The position numbers and the translations under genes were made by a program. The notes beneath the pieces were generated by a model. The model did no database searches. It worked only from the letters and a program-made list of their open reading frames with translations, and was not told the origin of the DNA. DNA of 64,000 nucleotides from Bacteroidales bacterium (GTDB lineage Bacteria > Bacteroidota > Bacteroidia > Bacteroidales > UBA3824). This document shows, one piece after another, positions 33,903-41,993 of this stretch. Numbering within the stretch: position 1 is the first letter of the stretch; each line of letters begins with the position of its first letter. Where the stretch lies: contig JAEDDH010000007.1 in the NCBI GenBank assembly GCA_016293845.1, positions 1 through 64,000 on the forward strand, in the 5' to 3' direction.

Positions 33903-35993
33903 TTACAAAAACCAAAGATTGTTTTTCCCGAACTGTGGCAATTCCGCTTCAGAGAAGTGCGGAACTATTTCTGCAACCATTTCGGGGTATTTTATCGTTA
34001 TAGGCAGATTCTGCTGTTTGACTGATTTCCAATACATTCGGCTGAACTGATATACTTGATTCAGCAAATTAAACGCATCGGTCATAGGAATATCTTTGTC
34101 AGACTGATTGACGATTTTAGAGAGGCGTATGCGGACAGGAAACAGCATATCAATATTATTCTCATTTCCATTGTATCGAGAATTGTTGTAAAGCAGGAAA
34201 TCGTTGTTATGAATCTTTAGCACCGTTCCGCTCAAAGGCATCAGCCCTCGTTGTTTCTCGTCAAACATTACTATGTCGCTGGTTTCAGTTTTGTTGATGG
34301 TAACAATGAGAACAGGGATATTCAATTCCAACGTGTTAAGCATTTGTGTTATCGGCCTTGCCTCACGTTTGCTCATCGTTTTGTAATAGTGAATGATAAG
34401 GCGTTGGGGATTAGTCTCGCTGTCAAAAACAAAGTGTCCGATTGCCTCGCGGATACCGGCAACAATACTTTCGAGGTCGTTGGCTTTGCAGCAGTCGAAG
34501 TTTTTGAACAATCCGTTAGGGTTGAAACTGGAAGCACTGCCAACGTAGCGTTCTCCGACTTTTTCGGACAGGAACGCACCAACGCCAATAACCAAATCTT
34601 TGTTTGCCGTATGGCTGTTCAGCTGCCACGGAATACCACCGATTTTTGCAAGAATGGCCGTAGCAATATTGGGCAGATGAAAATTGAATTTTTGATTATT
34701 CGGTCGGTCTTTATATATAACTTGCGAGGTTATCCTCTTTTCAAGCAACAACTCTTTGATTTGAAAGTACAAGCCATAATAAGGATTATTCACAGCATCA
34801 CGTGAAATTGGGCTGATGTAAATAGCTACATATTGTGTTTGCGGGTCTAATGGCTTGTTGGCAAGTTGTGTCTTGATTCCAGACAAAGCATTTTCAATAG
34901 TTGTAAAACAAATGCTTCCATTTTTATCAGTATTGAATGGTTGTTTTATGCAAGAAGCAAGCGGTGCAAAATAGTATTTCTGTTCGCCTGATTCTTGGTC
35001 GGTATAGGGCTTATAACCATCTTTGAATATAGAATATAAATTGTGACAAACTTTTTCATCTGATTTTTGATAGATGAAGAAAAATCGAACGTTTTGTTTG
35101 TCTGTTGGTTTGAATATGCCAAATGCATCCATATTCTTTGAACCAAATACACAACTGTAGGGGTCAATGCCTGTTTTGCCGTCTTTGAATTGCAAGAGGT
35201 TAGCACCTTTAGCCACTTGTCCGATGCGGTTTTCAGGCACATTGAACATTTCACCTGACAAACAGAAAAGAGCCTGAAACTCACTTGTAAGCAGGTGCTG
35301 TCGGACAAAGTTGTTGATATGGTTGTATGTGGTGGTGTATTTGTCTTTGTTGAGAAAACGCTTTTCATTGATGTGCAGTTCAGCGGCTAATTCTCGATTG
35401 ATTTTCGGGAAAGCCTCGTCTATCTGCTGTTTTTGGTTTGGCGAAAGATTTTTGTATTTGACCACTTCTCCACCGACAACAACTTTGAAATGGTCGGTGT
35501 GTAAATCGAGGGCAGACAACGGCTTGTTATAGACCGTTGAAATGCCGTTGAATGATATGACCAACTCCCAACTATCAGAGAATACCGCATATTGTGGTAT
35601 GAGTGAGAAGCGTAGATATTCAGTGCAATTCTGCGTTGACTGCTGCGTGTTTCTCATCCAAACCTCAACATTGTCAATCTTGTCGAAAGTGGCAATCTGC
35701 GTTTGGCGGAAATGGTTGTATAGTTGCTGGCTGATAATGTGTTTGGCTATGCGGCGTTGCTTCTGATTGTTCAAATTAATTTGGACAGTGTATTGCGTTC
35801 CTTTGCATTCAGCAGGGTTATTGAGCGAGAAGAATAAACTTTTGACTTCAGCAAGTTCAGAATGTTGATGCTAAAGTTCAGGGCATTCGTCGGCATAGAC
35901 ACGTACGGGATGCGTATCTTTGCGCTTATCCGTGTAGAGCGGAAGCTCTACTACTTGTTGCACAGGGCTGAATGTAAAGAAGTTGATTTGCAT
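33903..35993 (-). pseudogene. Prokaryotic Argonaute (PIWI), amber codon 41, catalytically degenerate
   Basis: Frame of 696 codons from ATG 35993, cut by TAG at 35871-35873 (codon 41) and otherwise open. Numbering below is on the full frame. The MID region has the 5'-end pocket pattern YFQIKELLLEKRITSQVIYK (about 408-427). PIWI spans about 450-696: NKDLVIGVGAF, where the first catalytic Asp is Gly472; Glu508 in ANDLESI fits the glutamate finger; RLIIHYYK has Tyr537 in place of the third Asp. PIWI is therefore expected to bind, not cut. The C terminus ends NLWFL, with IKYPEMVAEIVPHF before it. Size is that of long pAgos. Effector genes (restriction enzyme, DUF262 nuclease) flank it in one operon. 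Confidence 0.82.
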
Positions 35994-36005
35994 AGGCAAA
36001 ATGGG

Positions 36006-36191
36006 TTAGTTACTATATCTTTTGATTGTACGTAAATCGAGGCGTGGGGTTAAGTCCATTGCCCAGCGTGTTGAGTTTGGCAAAAGCATCGCTTTTTGCT
36101 TGGCTTCTGCTTTAGTCGAGGCATCAAGCAAAACTTGTTCTTGCCATTTGAATTGGTCGTACTTGTATATGTTAACGGTGATGGTGTACAT
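36006..36191 (-). CDS. 61-residue protein between methyltransferase and Argonaute
   Basis: MYTITVNIYKYDQFKWQEQV start, then a helical stretch (STKAEAKQKAMLL) and a basic C terminus. It resembles a small beta-alpha fold; no family recognised. It starts 5 bases after the methyltransferase stop and ends 12 bases before the Argonaute ATG, so it is a true operon member by spacing. Possible roles include an accessory factor of Argonaute or of the restriction system; neither is shown. Confidence 0.6.
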   Translation of the reverse strand: MYTITVNIYKYDQFKWQEQVLLDASTKAEAKQKAMLLPNSTRWAMDLTPRLDLRTIKRYSN

Positions 36192-36196
36192 GGTTT

Positions 36197-37570
36197 TTAG
36201 TTTATTCCAAAGAAATCGCTCAATGGACGAATCTTTGCACGATATGTGTTGATTTTTTGTTTCAAATTCGGTTGTTTAGGCATTTCAATCTCTTTTGAAT
36301 TGTCGAAATGTAAGACAACGTAATAAGGAGCGTGTTCGGGGTGAAAACCATGCTCTTCAAGTGTTTCTTTTGTCCAGATTTGGAAATGACCTTTGGTTTT
36401 CAAACGAAACAAATGGCAATCTTCACCACCTGTATGTAGAAGAACATATTGCATACGTTCAAATCCTAGTGTTACCAACAATGAGCCTCTTGTATCACCT
36501 GCACGAAGATAGCAAATACCATTCAACATCATCAGTTGCTTAGTTTCTTTGCGAGAATGATTGACTAAAACCATATCATTTTTCAAATCTGAAGTTTGCT
36601 TGTTACTTTTCAACTCACTTACAACTGATTCATCTATTTCAATTTTAGACCCATAAGTATTTGCTTTTATATCAGTCGAAGCACTAAATTGATGAACATC
36701 AACAAATTGATATGGTAGCTCTTTTATTAGTGTCAACGTTGGTATGACTGAATTATCAATATGAAATTCAAATCTACAATGAGAGTTTGTTGTAGCATCA
36801 ACAACTTTTTCCTTGTAAAACAATCTAAAATCAATATTTATCTCATACCCAATTGAGTTTCTATTTTGATTCAAAGCTGCTATGGCTGTAGTGCCACTTC
36901 CCATAAAAGGATCTAAAATAGTATCTCCTACAAAAGAGAACATTTTTATCAGTCGTTTGGGCAATTCTTCAGGGAAAACAGCAATATGTCTATTTTGCTT
37001 TGCTCCGCTAAATGTCCAATGGGAAGAAAAATATTCATTCCATTCATCTAAAGACAACTTAGATGTTTCTTTTTGCTCCCTATTTACATGTGGAGCTTTG
37101 CCTAACTTTTTGAATAACAGTATCTGTTCAAAATCAATTTTTACAATGCCACCTCGTGGATTAGGAAAACTTCCCATGACTTTCTCTCCTCCAGAAGGAT
37201 GCATTGAAGTTGGCTTTTGCCATATAATGCTGCCCAAATAATCAAAACCAATTGTTTCACAAAAGCGAATAATCTCGGAATGTATGGGAATAATTTTATA
37301 TCTTCCATAGTACGCAGTTCGGGCAAATTGGTCACCAATGTTAATGCAAAGTCTGCAACCAGGGTGTAATACTCTATAACATTCTTTCCAAACAAGATTT
37401 AAATTATTGATATATTGCTCGTAAGTATCGTTAAATCCTATTTGATTCGATGAGCCATAATCTTTCAATTGCCAATATGGTGGTGATGTTACGATAAGAT
37501 GCACCGACTTGTCTTGAATCAGCGACATTTTACGGCAATCTCCGTTGATAAGAATATGGTGGGTCTGCAT
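36197..37570 (-). CDS. DNA methyltransferase, N4-cytosine type, with C-terminal domain
   Basis: 457 residues. Motif IV TSPPYW (28-33) and motif I DPFMGSGTT (220-228) occur in beta-class order; SPPYW is typical of N4-cytosine methylation, though N6-adenine enzymes of this class exist. Residues about 270-457 form an extra domain, perhaps for recognition or dimerisation. It lies between the restriction enzyme (9 bases upstream) and the 61-residue gene. It probably protects host DNA; whether it shares its target with the other methyltransferase is unknown. Confidence 0.85.
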   Translation of the reverse strand: MQTHHILINGDCRKMSLIQDKSVHLIVTSPPYWQLKDYGSSNQIGFNDTYEQYINNLNLVWKECYRVLHPGCRLCINIGDQFARTAYYGRYKIIPIHSEIIRFCETIGFDYLGSIIWQKPTSMHPSGGEKVMGSFPNPRGGIVKIDFEQILLFKKLGKAPHVNREQKETSKLSLDEWNEYFSSHWTFSGAKQNRHIAVFPEELPKRLIKMFSFVGDTILDPFMGSGTTAIAALNQNRNSIGYEINIDFRLFYKEKVVDATTNSHCRFEFHIDNSVIPTLTLIKELPYQFVDVHQFSASTDIKANTYGSKIEIDESVVSELKSNKQTSDLKNDMVLVNHSRKETKQLMMLNGICYLRAGDTRGSLLVTLGFERMQYVLLHTGGEDCHLFRLKTKGHFQIWTKETLEEHGFHPEHAPYYVVLHFDNSKEIEMPKQPNLKQKINTYRAKIRPLSDFFGIN

Positions 37571-37579
37571 AGTGGGTGA

Positions 37580-38269
37580 TTATAGTTGTTTTAATCTTTT
37601 TATTTCGCTCGCAATTTCATCAACAACTTCTTTATTTGCGATTTCTCCTTTCAGACTATACACGACAAATACCTTACCGCCGTATTGCTCGGTAAACGAT
37701 TCAAAACTCACTCTCATTCTTTCTGTGAGTGAATAACCTCCGAAATTCGCATTTGCTGTTACTGGTTTTACGTGGATACCAAACTGATAATTGCCAACTT
37801 TTGCCACATAATCAATATCACCAGCATGGTCTAACTCTGGGTCACTTTCTTCAAAAACAACATCTTTGAATCTCTTTGCCAATCCATCATTTACGACAGA
37901 CTTTTCTCTAAGATAACCATCGTATGTACGATTGATGGTCAAGTTATACACGTATGAGATGCAATCTTCTTTTGTAATATTGCTGATTGCCTCTTGAATT
38001 TGAGGAATAACAAGTTCTGTCATCTTTGCATACAAGCGTTCTCCTAATTCAAGCAATGTTTCACGAGTTATCTTTGTAGGAACTTTTGCTGATGTTTCAG
38101 CATTTTCAAAATACCAAGTTTCCCATTCTTCAAAAGATGAGGGTTGGCATTGTCTAATGAGACTCATAACCTCTCCGACTTTGTTCGGCCGGGTTAATTG
38201 ATATAATTGGCAGGCATGATTCAATAAGAATTCCTTTTTGCCTTCAAAAACTAATGAATGAATTTCCAT
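37580..38269 (-). CDS. MjaI-like restriction endonuclease
   Basis: 229 residues resembling the MjaI restriction enzyme family, whose prototype cuts at CTAG. Seen: ACQLYQLTRPNKVGEVMSLI with CQPSSFEEWETWYF, the family's N-terminal block, and a PD-(D/E)XK-like core HAGDID (148-153) then YQFGIHVK (161-168), in which the usual Glu is His. It is flanked on both sides by N4-type methyltransferases at 9-13 bases, as expected for a type II restriction unit. The specificity is inferred from the family only. Confidence 0.7.
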   Translation of the reverse strand: MEIHSLVFEGKKEFLLNHACQLYQLTRPNKVGEVMSLIRQCQPSSFEEWETWYFENAETSAKVPTKITRETLLELGERLYAKMTELVIPQIQEAISNITKEDCISYVYNLTINRTYDGYLREKSVVNDGLAKRFKDVVFEESDPELDHAGDIDYVAKVGNYQFGIHVKPVTANANFGGYSLTERMRVSFESFTEQYGGKVFVVYSLKGEIANKEVVDEIASEIKRLKQL

Positions 38270-38282
38270 ATTATCTTATATT

Positions 38283-39374
38283 TTAAGCGTTTGCAAATAA
38301 TCCTATTGTTGATGGTGTCTCTAACATATTTGAATGTTCTTCGTATGAGATTGAGTATTCACCAGATTGAGCGTCTAACGAAATGCCGTCAAGGTAATTA
38401 AACTCAATTTCTTCTTCTTGTTTTGTCATTACAGCAACATCCATTACTGAATTATAGTGTTTTACTTCCTTGCCTTGGGCTATTCGAGATTTAACGAAAT
38501 CGGTGTGAGCATCAAAGCGTTGCTTTATGAAGTTGTTGCATGAATCAATATTTATTGCATTGATGTTGTCTCTAATAATTGATTCAAAATTTGCATCAAT
38601 CTCGTAACCATAACTATTTCTTCCCAACAATATTGCGGCCTGCATTGTTGTTCCTGTTCCAAGAAATGGGTCTAACACAGTATCGCCTTTTTGAGAAAAC
38701 ATATTGATTAAACGATATGGTATCTCAAATGGGAAAGCTGCACTTCTTTCTCTTGAAGAATTTATTTGAAGTTTTTGTTTAGTCCCTTTTACTTCCCAAA
38801 TGTCAGAGAACCATATATTTCGTTCCTCCCAAAAAAATGAACTTTTCATACGGTCTAATTTTGCTTCGCTTGTTTTAAATTCTCGCTTTTCTCCCTTTCT
38901 GAAAATCAGAATCCATTCGTGCTCCAAGGTTACGTATGCACCACATGGTAACATACCACTTCCCATAAACTTATTGGGCGCATTAGTTTGTTTCCTCCAA
39001 ATAATATTAGGCAACCCAATGAAACCCATATCCATGCAGGCTTTTGATATTCTACTGTGGTTGTTGTAAAGTTTGAAATTGCCATTGATGGTTCTTGTTG
39101 CATCACCAATATTGATACACAAAAAACCGCCTGGTTTGATTACACGAAAACATTCTTGCCAAACCTTATCCAATTCTTCATGCATTAACTCGAATGCAGA
39201 GTCTGGTTCGGTTTGTAAGGATGTTAGAATTTTAGAATTCTGTTTTCCCATTATCTCATCCCACATTTCAATCATTGGGTATGGTGGTGAAGTGACGACA
39301 AGATCAATAGAGCTGTCTTCTGTATGTAGCATATTTTGCGATGCTCCTATAAATACATTGTGAGTTGTGCACAT
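38283..39374 (-). CDS. DNA methyltransferase, N4-cytosine type
   Basis: 363 residues, beta-class: TSPPYP (28-33) and DPFLGTGTT (235-243), with the recognition region between them (about 95-220). It starts two bases after the controller gene stop, so it is the first enzyme made from the operon, as usual for restriction systems that must methylate before they cut. M.MjaI of the prototype is an N4-cytosine enzyme, so this one or the other methyltransferase is the likely partner of the nuclease. The C-terminal 60 residues are acidic and not recognised. Confidence 0.85.
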   Translation of the reverse strand: MCTTHNVFIGASQNMLHTEDSSIDLVVTSPPYPMIEMWDEIMGKQNSKILTSLQTEPDSAFELMHEELDKVWQECFRVIKPGGFLCINIGDATRTINGNFKLYNNHSRISKACMDMGFIGLPNIIWRKQTNAPNKFMGSGMLPCGAYVTLEHEWILIFRKGEKREFKTSEAKLDRMKSSFFWEERNIWFSDIWEVKGTKQKLQINSSRERSAAFPFEIPYRLINMFSQKGDTVLDPFLGTGTTMQAAILLGRNSYGYEIDANFESIIRDNINAINIDSCNNFIKQRFDAHTDFVKSRIAQGKEVKHYNSVMDVAVMTKQEEEIEFNYLDGISLDAQSGEYSISYEEHSNMLETPSTIGLFANA

Positions 39375-39376
39375 AA

Positions 39377-39652
39377 CTATCTCATTTTTACAATTTCCAT
39401 CGCGTCTTCCGCAATGTCTTTCTCAGATTCTGTAATTTCTTTGATTTGGTCGGCAAGCCAAAGTGTAAGTAATTCTTTTTCGTCAGTATGTAAAATACTT
39501 GCGAGGGCAATCACTTGTTCACGCTTGGCAGGGCGTTCACCCCGTTCAATCTTGCTGTAAAGTCCAGCATCTATATCGAGGGCGGCGGCTACCTTGCGTT
39601 GAAGTTGTCCGCTGTCCTCTCGTAACTGTTTGATTTTGTCGGCAAATAACAT
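39377..39652 (-). CDS. XRE controller-type regulator
   Basis: 91 residues: an N-terminal XRE helix-turn-helix (KIKQLREDSGQLQRKVAAAL then DIDAGLYSKIERGER) and a short helical tail, matching C-proteins that time restriction-modification expression. It heads the operon, two bases before the first methyltransferase. Palindromes at 39651-39660 and 39709-39722 are plausible binding sites and would allow autoregulation. The start is the ATG at 39652. Confidence 0.8.
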   Translation of the reverse strand: MLFADKIKQLREDSGQLQRKVAAALDIDAGLYSKIERGERPAKREQVIALASILHTDEKELLTLWLADQIKEITESEKDIAEDAMEIVKMR

Positions 39653-39722
39653 TGTACAATTTTTTGAATGTTTCTAATATACTTGTAAAACTATCACTTG
39701 ACAAATTTTGTACAAAAGTACA
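39651..39722 (-). promoter_or_regulatory. Operon promoter and candidate C-boxes
   Basis: The -7 box TACTTTTG (plus-strand CAAAAGTA, 39713-39720) lies inside the perfect inverted repeat TGTAC-N4-GTACA (39709-39722). A second GTAC palindrome, ATTGTACAAT (39651-39660), sits at the start codon. Two related palindromes in front of an XRE gene suggest autoregulation. Binding is inference. Confidence 0.6.
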
Positions 39723-39784
39723 CTTTTCTTCTGACATACACTCCTGTTGTGACAAAAAAATATCAACAAAAAAGACTGAAAAAT

Positions 39785-39814
39785 GCGAAAGCCCCTAAAA
39801 TAAAGGGCTTTCGC
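39785..39814 (-). terminator. Terminator of the HTH genes upstream
   Basis: GCGAAAGCCC (39785-39794) pairs perfectly with GGGCTTTCGC (39805-39814), 12 bases after the stop of the gene ending at 39826. Confidence 0.8.
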
Positions 39815-39825
39815 AAAATAGATTT

Positions 39826-40110
39826 TTACGGCTTGCCGTAACTATCGTGTGCAAGGTGTTTGAGAAGACCACCAACACAAAATTTACTTATGTACTTCTC
39901 GGCAGTTTTGGCAGGAATCTTCAACTTTTCGGCAACCGCAAGATAAGTCTTGCGGTCGAACTCTGGCGGAAGGTTGTCGAGAAAACAATCCCTGCCAGAG
40001 AGCCGCATCACAACTTCATCTTCGGGAAAACATTCGCGCAGAATGTGCGAATAGATTCTAATGCCGTAATTAGTGCAATGCAAAACCGCTTGTTTATCTA
40101 TTCTTTCCAT
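39826..40110 (-). CDS. Small island protein, function unknown
   Basis: 94 residues starting MERIDKQAVLHC at 40110; the longer frame upstream belongs to the overlapping HTH gene. It has a C-terminal helical stretch (EKLKIPAKTAEKYISKF) resembling a helix-turn-helix, as in mobile-element proteins of Bacteroides that contain DUF3987-like or primase-linked genes. It overlaps the end of the preceding gene by 17 bases and is followed by a strong terminator. Last gene of a short operon with the next two HTH genes. Confidence 0.5.
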   Translation of the reverse strand: MERIDKQAVLHCTNYGIRIYSHILRECFPEDEVVMRLSGRDCFLDNLPPEFDRKTYLAVAEKLKIPAKTAEKYISKFCVGGLLKHLAHDSYGKP

Positions 40111-40477
40111 AGCCGTTACGCAATCGGTACATAGTGTAATTGTCGGCAAGGATTCGTTGAATATCCTGACGGCGGTAATAGATTTTGTTGTTGATACGCG
40201 AACACGGCAATGTGCCGTTTGAGCGTAGCGTTTGCAATGTGCGAACACTGATGTGAAGCAATTGCATAACATCTTGGTTGTCGATCCAATCTTCTAAAAA
40301 TGTATGTTCAATGAGTTTGTCAAGTTCCTCGTCTGAAAGGTCGTCAAGCGAGATTTTGCCTTGCCTAAGCAATTCGGCTTTAATTAAAGGGCATTTGCGA
40401 AGCAATTCGCCCATTGGTTCGGCGGGATTAGCCGCCATTTCGCACATTATCTGTCCGATAGTTTTTGGCTCGCTCAT
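40094..40477 (-). CDS. Excisionase-type helix-turn-helix protein
   Basis: 127 residues. The C-terminal half (about 65-125) is a MerR/excisionase-like winged helix (NQDVMQLLHISVRTLQTLRS, then CSRINNKIYYRRQDIQRIL). The N-terminal half is acidic. Such proteins accompany integrases of Bacteroidales conjugative elements and direct excision or regulate it. It overlaps the upstream HTH gene by four bases and the downstream gene by 17, so all three are one transcript. Confidence 0.7.
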   Translation of the reverse strand: MSEPKTIGQIMCEMAANPAEPMGELLRKCPLIKAELLRQGKISLDDLSDEELDKLIEHTFLEDWIDNQDVMQLLHISVRTLQTLRSNGTLPCSRINNKIYYRRQDIQRILADNYTMYRLRNGYGKNR

Positions 40478-40836
40478 AACGCACCTCCTTTCTTACCATT
40501 TACAAACTGAATTGCTTCGGCATGAAGTTCGGCGGCTGTTTTGCGCTTGTCGGATTTGAGCCAAGCATCAATTTCGGACTTCAAGAATTGCAGTTTCTTA
40601 CCCGTTTTGTGGTAAGGAACTGCGTGCTGACCAATCCAGCCATAGACAGTTTGTCTGGCAGGGCGGTCGGGCAAGTACTCGCAGAGTTCTTGCAGGTTGA
40701 ACCAACGGTCGGAAGGTTCGACCACATTGTTTGAGTTGCGAAGCAAGTTTTTCAGTTCTTTTACTTCGCTGATGAGCAACAAAACCGCTTGGGGCAGTTG
40801 CTCGAAGGTGATTGTTTTTTCTTCTTGAAAAGACAT
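40474..40836 (-). CDS. Helix-turn-helix protein of mobile element
   Basis: 120 residues from ATG 40836 (MSFQEEKTITFEQLPQAVL). The middle and C-terminal part (WFNLQELCEYLPDRPARQTV to LKSEIDAWLKS) is an excisionase-type DNA-binding domain that often sits next to Bacteroidales tyrosine recombinases. It has an ATGA-type overlap with the next gene. First of three coupled genes. Confidence 0.7.
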   Translation of the reverse strand: MSFQEEKTITFEQLPQAVLLLISEVKELKNLLRNSNNVVEPSDRWFNLQELCEYLPDRPARQTVYGWIGQHAVPYHKTGKKLQFLKSEIDAWLKSDKRKTAAELHAEAIQFVNGKKGGAL

Positions 40837-40942
40837 TGTTCTTAATATTAAATTAAACAATGGCTTCTTCTCAAGTGGCCACGAAAAAAGAAACCGCCAT
40901 TCTGTTTGAATGACGGTACAAAAGTGATGAATATTTATGCTT

Positions 40943-40966
40943 GTAACTGGTTACTGTAACCGTTAC
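40943..40966. repeat. Overlapping GTAAC/GTTAC palindromes
   Basis: GTAAC-TG-GTTAC-T-GTAAC-C-GTTAC. Four half-sites in alternating orientation make three overlapping palindromes between the HTH genes and the recombinase region. It could be an operator or a recombination core site. Confidence 0.55.
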
Positions 40967-40969
40967 AAA

Positions 40970-41419
40970 TCATCTATTCTTATTGTAAGTGATTGTCTTT
41001 TTGATATTTAGATTTGATAGTAAATTATTAACAAACTCAACTTCTTTTTTATGTTTGGATGTTAATTCTTCTGTATTTGATAGCCTTTGGCGGATTTTTT
41101 CTGCTGAAAACCCTGTTAGATAATTGGTAAAAGAAGCAATAACGGTGTTATCGGTGCTTTGTGTGGCTTTGAGTTCTTTCAAAAGTAGAAGAACAGTGTC
41201 GGAAGTTACTTTCATTGTCCTTTTAGGTGTGGAATTGGCATCAATATCACTATCTGAATTGCTTTGTGGAATAGATTTTATTTCTTTTATCTTGTTGATT
41301 TCCAATTGACATTTGTTGGCAAATTGATCATCAATTTTGTTTTGCTCATCAATAGAAAGTTGCAGAAATGTTGTCCGTTCCGAAATAAGTAATTTGAGTT
41401 TTTCTTCTTCGGAAATCAT
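40970..41419 (-). CDS. Coiled-coil protein of unknown function
   Basis: 149 residues from ATG 41419 (MISEEEKLKLLISERT). Mostly helical; the C-terminal third (FTNYLTGFSAEKIRQRLSNT and following) resembles the tail of uncharacterised Bacteroidota mobile-element proteins. It begins where the recombinase frame breaks off and overlaps nothing else, so it may be a fusion or an insertion product at the break. Not recognised further. Confidence 0.45.
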   Translation of the reverse strand: MISEEEKLKLLISERTTFLQLSIDEQNKIDDQFANKCQLEINKIKEIKSIPQSNSDSDIDANSTPKRTMKVTSDTVLLLLKELKATQSTDNTVIASFTNYLTGFSAEKIRQRLSNTEELTSKHKKEVEFVNNLLSNLNIKKTITYNKNR

Positions 41420-41423
41420 ATTG

Positions 41424-41987
41424 TCAATGGTGCAATTGACGAAAATCCTCAATCAGTTTGAGGTTGATTTGCGAAAACAGAATGATGTTGCCTTCGGCAA
41501 AGAGTTTGAGCAATTCGCAAACACGATTCCAATTTGTGATAATAGATTGTGAACTTCGTTTGTGGCGTTGTATTGCCGTTTTCTTAATATACTCAATGAA
41601 ATTGCACTGTGAGCGTTCGTTTTGTTCGGCTTGTTCTGCCTCAGTATCGGTGTAAAGTGCAGCATTATCATATTCACGTTGACGAATTTTGCGGACATTA
41701 TCGGCATAGATGCAAGATTCTTGATCCTTATCGCTTTTACATTGAATAATGCCGTTTGCATCACGCTTGGGCTTGAACGTTTTGCTGTTTTCGGTGGTTC
41801 TGGCTGTGCGAGATTTGTCCCAAATGGGGGTTGTTATGGTGCGGTTAATTGCCTCTACAATACGGCTGGGCTTCGTGTTGCCGGGCTTGAACACTGGATA
41901 ACTCTCAATTATCAAATACCACTCATTGTGGTATTCTGATTTACGAAGTTTGACTGTAACTTTTGTATTGGCAAGGGCTTTCTTCAT
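41424..41987 (-). pseudogene. Tyrosine recombinase (integrase), 3' truncated
   Basis: 187 codons. The N-terminal arm-binding region is followed by a SAM-like core-binding helix pair (CNFIEYIKKTAIQRHKRSSQ then NWNRVCELLKLF, ending LIEDFRQ), as in Bacteroidales conjugative-element integrases of about 400 residues. The frame stops just there, before any catalytic domain; the R, H and Y active-site boxes are not found downstream. The break is next to the coiled-coil gene at 40970-41419. The island is therefore not self-mobile with this protein. Confidence 0.75.
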
Positions 41988-41993
41988 AGTGGA

